This document shows positions 6,857 through 10,362 of a stretch of 10,362 nt of DNA, in pieces (position 1 is the first letter of the stretch; each line of letters starts with the position of its first letter). The position numbers and the translations under genes were made by a program. Below the pieces are notes generated by a model. The model saw only the letters and a list, made by a program, of their open reading frames with translations. It ran no database searches and was not told where the DNA came from. Location of the stretch: NCBI GenBank assembly GCA_964475955.1, contig CAYYZY010000253.1, positions 1-10,362 on the forward strand, read 5' to 3'. The DNA is from DATKZH01 sp964475955 (GTDB lineage: Bacteria > Planctomycetota > Planctomycetia > Pirellulales > Thermoguttaceae).

Positions 6857-8161
6857 CTATCGCGTCGCTCGTCGCGTCTGCCCGGGGGCGGCGTAGACGA
6901 GCGTAGGCGTCGGCGCGGCGAAATCCGTGCCCGGAACCGCCGCCAGGGATTCGAGAAACGTCTCCCACATCTTCGGGTCGTGCTGTTTGCAGTAGCGGAA
7001 GAAGGCGGCGTAGGCCATCGTGTTGTACAGGCTCCGGTAGACGGCCGGGTTCACGCCGGTCAACAGGGCCGTCTGCGACGACACGGTGCGGGAAAGCGCG
7101 TCGAGATGCACCGGCTCGAAGCTGCGATACACGATCTTCCGGCCGGGGGCCGAGAATTCCTCCGTCTTCTCCGCTCCCCTCTTCCAGAAGTCGAAGTAGA
7201 CGATCCCCTCCACGTGGAACTGGCGCGTGCGCCGCGAACCCTGCATGCCGAAGGTGGGCGTTGAGGCGGCGTCGCAGATCAGGTACGAGGCGAACCGATC
7301 GCCGCGCGCGATGATCTGGTTCAGCGCGGCCGACGCCTGCTGCCACGCCTGGCGGTTGGGCGGCCGCTCTCCCGGCCCCAGACGATAACGACCCAGAAAT
7401 TGCGGCAGCTCGCCCGTCGTGTTCGGGTCCAACAGCATGATGTCGCCCTGGAAGAGGCGCAATCCGAGCAGCGTGCCCTCGAAGGCCGGGTGGTAGGAGA
7501 CGACGTACTCCACGTTGGTCGGACGGGGCTGCCCCCCGGCCGGCTCGCCGAACAGGGTGACCACGCCGAAGTAGGAGGTATCGGCATAGCACGCGATCGG
7601 CAGCAACTGCCAGTCGGGAAGGCCCCGGACCGGGCATCCGCGCCCGTTGAGCACCACGCTGAGCCGGCTGCCGTCGGGCTGCGAGCGGTCGTATTCAAGC
7701 TCCAGGCTGTTCACCGCGAGTCGCCCCTGGGGCTTGGCCACCTGGTCGAAGGCGATCCCGCCCACGCTCGAAAGATACACGCCGGAGCCGAGCCCCTCGG
7801 AGACCGACAGGTCGCTCATAAGAGGATTCGTCTGGTCCGGTCCTCCCCGACCGTCGATCGACCCGAAGTGGGGACTGGCCTGCCCGGGCGGCTTCAGGTT
7901 GTTCGCCCGGCACCGTGCCTTCTGCTGGTAGGCACTGGTGTACATCAGGTTGCTGGGGGCCAGGCCGTTCACCTCGGGCGCGGGGCACTCGAAGTACTTC
8001 GGACCGAGCGATCCGGTCTGCGAACGCCCGACCAACTGCTGGGCCAGTCCGGCGGGCATCCCGCAGAAGGCGAAGCTCGCCGAGAGAAGCAGCACCAGGG
8101 ACGTGCCCCAACGGGAAGCGCGTCGAGCGGCGCGCTTCGCCGTCTTTCGGTTCCCGAACAT
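6857..8161 (-). CDS. Exported protein of unknown function
   Basis: The 434-aa product starts at the ATG at 8161, preceded by a weak GGGGGGA site. The frame continues 33 codons upstream to 8260, but only this start puts a signal peptide at the N-terminus: a long basic region (MFGNRKTAKRAARRASRW), a hydrophobic core (SLVLLLSASFAFCG) and a likely cleavage after GLA (residue 40). A secreted or periplasmic location follows. I do not recognise the family. Visible elements include six cysteines after the predicted cleavage site (59, 84, 176, 191, 296, 391), a probable beta-rich middle (~125-325), a short helical stretch (~270-295), and an aromatic helical C-terminal segment (~373-408, with YNTMAYAAFFRYCKQ). 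No catalytic motif or membrane anchor is evident. It lies 152 bp upstream of the CHAT gene on the same strand, which allows an operon, but no shared function is shown. Confidence 0.85.
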   Translation of the reverse strand: MFGNRKTAKRAARRASRWGTSLVLLLSASFAFCGMPAGLAQQLVGRSQTGSLGPKYFECPAPEVNGLAPSNLMYTSAYQQKARCRANNLKPPGQASPHFGSIDGRGGPDQTNPLMSDLSVSEGLGSGVYLSSVGGIAFDQVAKPQGRLAVNSLELEYDRSQPDGSRLSVVLNGRGCPVRGLPDWQLLPIACYADTSYFGVVTLFGEPAGGQPRPTNVEYVVSYHPAFEGTLLGLRLFQGDIMLLDPNTTGELPQFLGRYRLGPGERPPNRQAWQQASAALNQIIARGDRFASYLICDAASTPTFGMQGSRRTRQFHVEGIVYFDFWKRGAEKTEEFSAPGRKIVYRSFEPVHLDALSRTVSSQTALLTGVNPAVYRSLYNTMAYAAFFRYCKQHDPKMWETFLESLAAVPGTDFAAPTPTLVYAAPGQTRRATR

Positions 8162-8304
8162 GATCGATCCCCCCGTGTTCGACGAGACTTGAACGCTCCG
8201 ACCGGAATCGGATGAACGAACGCGATGTGCCACGGCCCTCCCAATCGCCGGACGACGCATGACCGCCGTGGCCCGGCTTGCCGCACGCCCGGTCGCTCCT
8301 TGCG

Positions 8305-8334
8305 ATCATAGGGCCGGTGGAGCCGCTCATGCAA
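8305..8334 (-). promoter_or_regulatory. Candidate sigma-70-type promoter for the exported protein gene
   Basis: On the minus strand TTGCAT (8334-8329) and TATGAT (8310-8305) are separated by 18 bases. The -10 element matches five of six consensus bases and the -35 element three of six. Transcription would start near 8298, giving a leader of roughly 135 bases before the ATG at 8161. It is the best pair I see in that leader, but a chance match cannot be excluded. Confidence 0.3.
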
Positions 8335-8622
8335 GCCCTTGCGCCGCTTTTCACGCAGCCGTCTTTCGGAGCGCACGCCCGGCTCTTCCTCGGGCGGGTC
8401 CTGTGCCCGACCGCGACGAATCCGTCGCCCGGGCGAGCGGCCAAACGACCGCCGAATCGCAAGACGGCGAGCGGGTCGCGGTCCGAGGTCACAAGCCAAC
8501 GTCTGGATCGAACCCACACAGACCCGCGATCGGACCGAACGGGAACGCACCCCACTCCAACTGGGGGCAGTAAGCCGCCCGGGCGACGCGTGCCGCCTGC
8601 CACACGTCCGCATACGGTTGGG

Positions 8623-8628
8623 TATACT
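8623..8628 (+). promoter_or_regulatory. Candidate -10 element for the C69 dipeptidase gene
   Basis: TATACT matches five of six bases of the TATAAT consensus and lies about 58 bases before the GTG start. The only upstream partner found is CTGCCA at 8597-8602, with an over-long 20-base spacer, so the -35 element is uncertain. Confidence 0.3.
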
Positions 8629-8685
8629 TGGGTGAGACCCGCGGAGCCGCGAACACCATCTGCCCCTCATGCGAAGGAGCCCCCC

Positions 8686-10263
8686 GTGCGAAAGAGGATC
8701 CGTCCCGTTGCCGCCGCCTGGCTAGGCCTCGTCCTTCTCGCACCGCTCGGCGGGCCGGCCGGCGCGTGCACCTCGATCATGGTGGGCTGCAAGGCCTCGG
8801 CCGACGGATCGGTGATGACCTCGCACACCTGCGACAGCCATCGGACCAGCTCCGCGGTCCGCGTCGCGCCGGCCAGAACGCACAAGCCCGGCGCCGAACG
8901 GCTCCTGACCAAGCGCCGCGACGACGACACGAGCCCCATGCCCCGCTACGGGCGCGAGCCGATCGGGCGGATCCCCCAACTCGCCGAGACCTTCGCCTAC
9001 ATCGCGCCGGCCTACGCCGCGATGAACGAGCGGCAACTGGCCATCGGCGAGTCGACGTTCACCGGCCGCGAGGATCTGCAAAGCGACAAGGGCCTCATCG
9101 ACTGCGAAACGCTCACCCGGCTGATGCTCGAACGGGCCGCCACCGCGCGCCAGGCGATCCGCATCGGCGGCCGGCTGATCGAGAAGTACGGCTGGTGCGA
9201 CGCGGGCGAGGCGCTCACCATCGCCGATCCGCAGGAGGTGTGGCTGATGGAGATCGTCGGGCCGGGCGAGGGCGCGGTCGGGGCGGTCTGGGCGGCCCAG
9301 CGCGTGCCCGACGACCACGTCTCCGTCGTCGCCAACGCCGCGCGCATCGGCCGGATCGACCTCCAAAACGCCGATTTCTTCATGGCTTCCGACAACGTGT
9401 TCCGCTTCGCCCAGGATCGCGGCTGGTGGGACCCCGAGAGCGGCCGGCCGTTCCGCTTCTACGAGGCGTACAACCCTGAAGGCCGCACCAGCTTCGCCTG
9501 CACCCGCCGCGAGTGGCGGGCGCTCGACCTGTTGGCCCCGTCGCTCGGGCTCGACCCGAACGCCAACGTGTTTCCGTTTTCGGTCAAGCCGGAGCAGCCG
9601 GTCACGCCGGAGCGGATCATGGAGATCTTCCGCGACACGTTCGAGGGGACCGACTTCGACTTGGTCAAGCACCTCACGGTGACCGATGAGGAAGGGAAGA
9701 CCGTCAAGAGCCCGCTGGCCAACCCGTTCATGCCGTACGATATGAACAAGCTGCTGAAGATCAACGGCGGCTGGGGCTGGCGGGGCGAGCGCCCCATGGC
9801 CCGGTGGTACTGTATGTACGCCACGGTCACGCAGTCGCGCGCGTGGCTCCACGACGCGGTCGGCGGGATCGTCTGGTTCGGCTACGGCAACCCGGCCATG
9901 ACCACCTACGTGCCGCTCTATGCCGGGATCAAGAGCCTGCCCGACGATTACCGGACCGACGGGCGCACGACCGGTTTCAGCCGTCGCTCGGCCTGGTGGG
10001 CGTTCAACCGCGTGGCCACGCTTTCGGCGCAGCGCTGGGGCGACATGCGCGTCGACGTGGCCGAGGTCCGCGACCCGCTCCAGGAGAAGCTGCTGGCCGC
10101 CCAGGACGACGTCGCGTCGACTGCCTCCAATCTCCTGGCCGACGACCCGGCCAAGGCCCGCGCCTACCTCACCCGGCAGACCCGCGAAGCGTGCTCCGAG
10201 GCGACCCGGGCTTACTGGAATCTGGGCGACATGCTATGGACGAAGTACGACGAGCGGTGGTGA
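8686..10263 (+). CDS. Exported C69-family dipeptidase (N-terminal nucleophile hydrolase)
   Basis: The 525-aa product starts at GTG 8686, six bases after AAGGAG (8674-8679). The frame is open back to 8278, but no other start places a signal peptide before the catalytic region. Residues 1-27 form that signal peptide (RKRIRPVAA, then AWLGLVLLAPLGG, then AGA). The mature enzyme would begin at Cys28 in CTSIMVGCKASADGSVM, the hallmark of peptidase family C69 (PepD-like), in which an N-terminal cysteine is the nucleophile after processing. Further family-like blocks are GRLIEKYGWCDAGEALTIADPQ split around 163-183, EVWLMEIVGPGEGAVGAVW (184-202), VSVVANAARIG (212-222) and a C-terminal helix with AYWNLGDMLW (509-518). 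The family hydrolyses dipeptides with broad specificity; export suggests peptide scavenging in the periplasm. A lipoprotein at the same cysteine is less likely, since the -3 residue is Ala. It is transcribed away from the exported-protein gene. Confidence 0.92.
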   Translation: MRKRIRPVAAAWLGLVLLAPLGGPAGACTSIMVGCKASADGSVMTSHTCDSHRTSSAVRVAPARTHKPGAERLLTKRRDDDTSPMPRYGREPIGRIPQLAETFAYIAPAYAAMNERQLAIGESTFTGREDLQSDKGLIDCETLTRLMLERAATARQAIRIGGRLIEKYGWCDAGEALTIADPQEVWLMEIVGPGEGAVGAVWAAQRVPDDHVSVVANAARIGRIDLQNADFFMASDNVFRFAQDRGWWDPESGRPFRFYEAYNPEGRTSFACTRREWRALDLLAPSLGLDPNANVFPFSVKPEQPVTPERIMEIFRDTFEGTDFDLVKHLTVTDEEGKTVKSPLANPFMPYDMNKLLKINGGWGWRGERPMARWYCMYATVTQSRAWLHDAVGGIVWFGYGNPAMTTYVPLYAGIKSLPDDYRTDGRTTGFSRRSAWWAFNRVATLSAQRWGDMRVDVAEVRDPLQEKLLAAQDDVASTASNLLADDPAKARAYLTRQTREACSEATRAYWNLGDMLWTKYDERW

Positions 10264-10283
10264 GGGCGGCCCCGCGCGGCAGG

Positions 10284-10301
10284 GTGCGTGCTTGCACGCA
10301 C
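10284..10301 (+). terminator. Hairpin downstream of the dipeptidase gene
   Basis: GTGCGTG (10284-10290) and CACGCAC (10295-10301) form a perfect seven-pair stem with a CTTG tetraloop, 20 bases after the stop. A second, longer-range pairing is possible between GCAGGG (10279-10284) and CCCTGC (10328-10333). No T-tract follows, so termination would not be of the classical intrinsic type. The rest of the sequence to the window end shows no gene. Confidence 0.4.
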
Positions 10302-10362
10302 GCGCGACACGAGACAACGCGTTCGCGCCCTGCACGCCAGCGCGGCCTCGCGGCCACAACCA

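Larger units (their letters stand above)
8162..8685. other. Divergent intergenic region of 524 bp
   Basis: This stretch separates the divergently read exported protein and the C69 dipeptidase. I see no convincing gene in it. Open frames cross it on both strands, but their products are rich in Arg, Pro and Ser without domain character and lack ribosome binding sites, as expected by chance in GC-rich DNA. It holds a candidate minus-strand promoter at 8305-8334 and a -10-like TATACT at 8623-8628 on the plus strand. Small dyads are present at 8550-8566 (CCCCA...TGGGG) and 8576-8585 (CGCCCGGGCG). No tRNA, CRISPR or tandem repeat was seen. Confidence 0.6.

Noticed and set aside
6705..7637. In-frame N-terminal extension of the CHAT protein by 311 codons
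   Set aside because: It lies opposite or out of frame with the exported-protein gene, has no domain character, and the ATG at 6704 has a strong ribosome binding site.
8220..8240. Sigma-54-like TGGCAC on the minus strand upstream of the exported-protein gene
   Set aside because: The required GC of the -12 element is not at the correct spacing (a TC is found after GG plus ten bases).
7695..8603. 302-codon minus-strand frame crossing the divergent intergenic region
   Set aside because: It overlaps the exported-protein gene in another frame, with low-complexity Arg/Gly/Ser composition and no start signal.
8278..8685. 136-codon upstream extension of the dipeptidase
   Set aside because: It would bury the signal peptide inside the protein and is rich in Arg/Pro/Thr; GTG 8686 has a good AAGGAG site and restores the expected N-terminal Cys processing.
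1..10362. CRISPR arrays, tRNA/rRNA genes, IS elements, phage genes
   Set aside because: No regularly spaced direct repeats, cloverleaf-like sequence, transposase motifs or terminal inverted repeats with target duplications were seen on reading both strands.

Overview
The window is GC-rich and shows no sign of phage, plasmid or IS genes. It most likely comes from a member of the Planctomycetota. Three things support this: the end of a TIGR03790-type protein, a degenerate J-domain protein with a zinc ribbon and one membrane helix (a style common in that phylum), and a 'GTCGAGCGCAGCGAGCCC'-type palindrome of the kind I recall scattered through planctomycete genomes. The assignment rests on recognition, not on a search.

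Layout. (1) 1-1492, plus strand: the 3' end of a TIGR03790-family gene overlaps by ATGA with a 349-aa J-like/zinc-ribbon/membrane protein. (2) 1493-1655: an intergenic gap dominated by a large imperfect inverted repeat, followed by a short AT-richer stretch and a good ribosome binding site. (3) 1656-3770, plus: a 704-aa Hsp70-like ATPase domain fused through a helical linker and a beta-rich module to a C-terminal TIR domain. (4) 3795-6704, minus: a 969-aa TPR-CHAT protein, a caspase-like protease with an intact His/Cys dyad, whose stop lies 24 bp from the TIR gene's stop. (5) 6857-8161, minus: a 434-aa exported protein of unknown function, just upstream of the CHAT gene on the same strand. (6) 8162-8685: a 524-bp divergent intergenic region with candidate promoters on both strands. 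(7) 8686-10263, plus: an exported C69-family dipeptidase with a GTG start, then a short hairpin.

How they may work together. The centre (1656-6704) looks like a conflict or regulated-cell-death locus. One effector is a predicted NAD-cleaving TIR enzyme gated by an Hsp70-like switch. The other is a predicted CHAT protease gated by TPR repeats. They are convergent rather than co-directional, so a shared function is inferred from adjacency and domain logic, not from an operon. The Hsp70-like domain appears to have lost catalytic residues, and the adjacent J-like protein lacks HPD. This suggests a nucleotide- or peptide-sensing switch rather than a working chaperone pair. The exported protein and the dipeptidase have no evident link to it.
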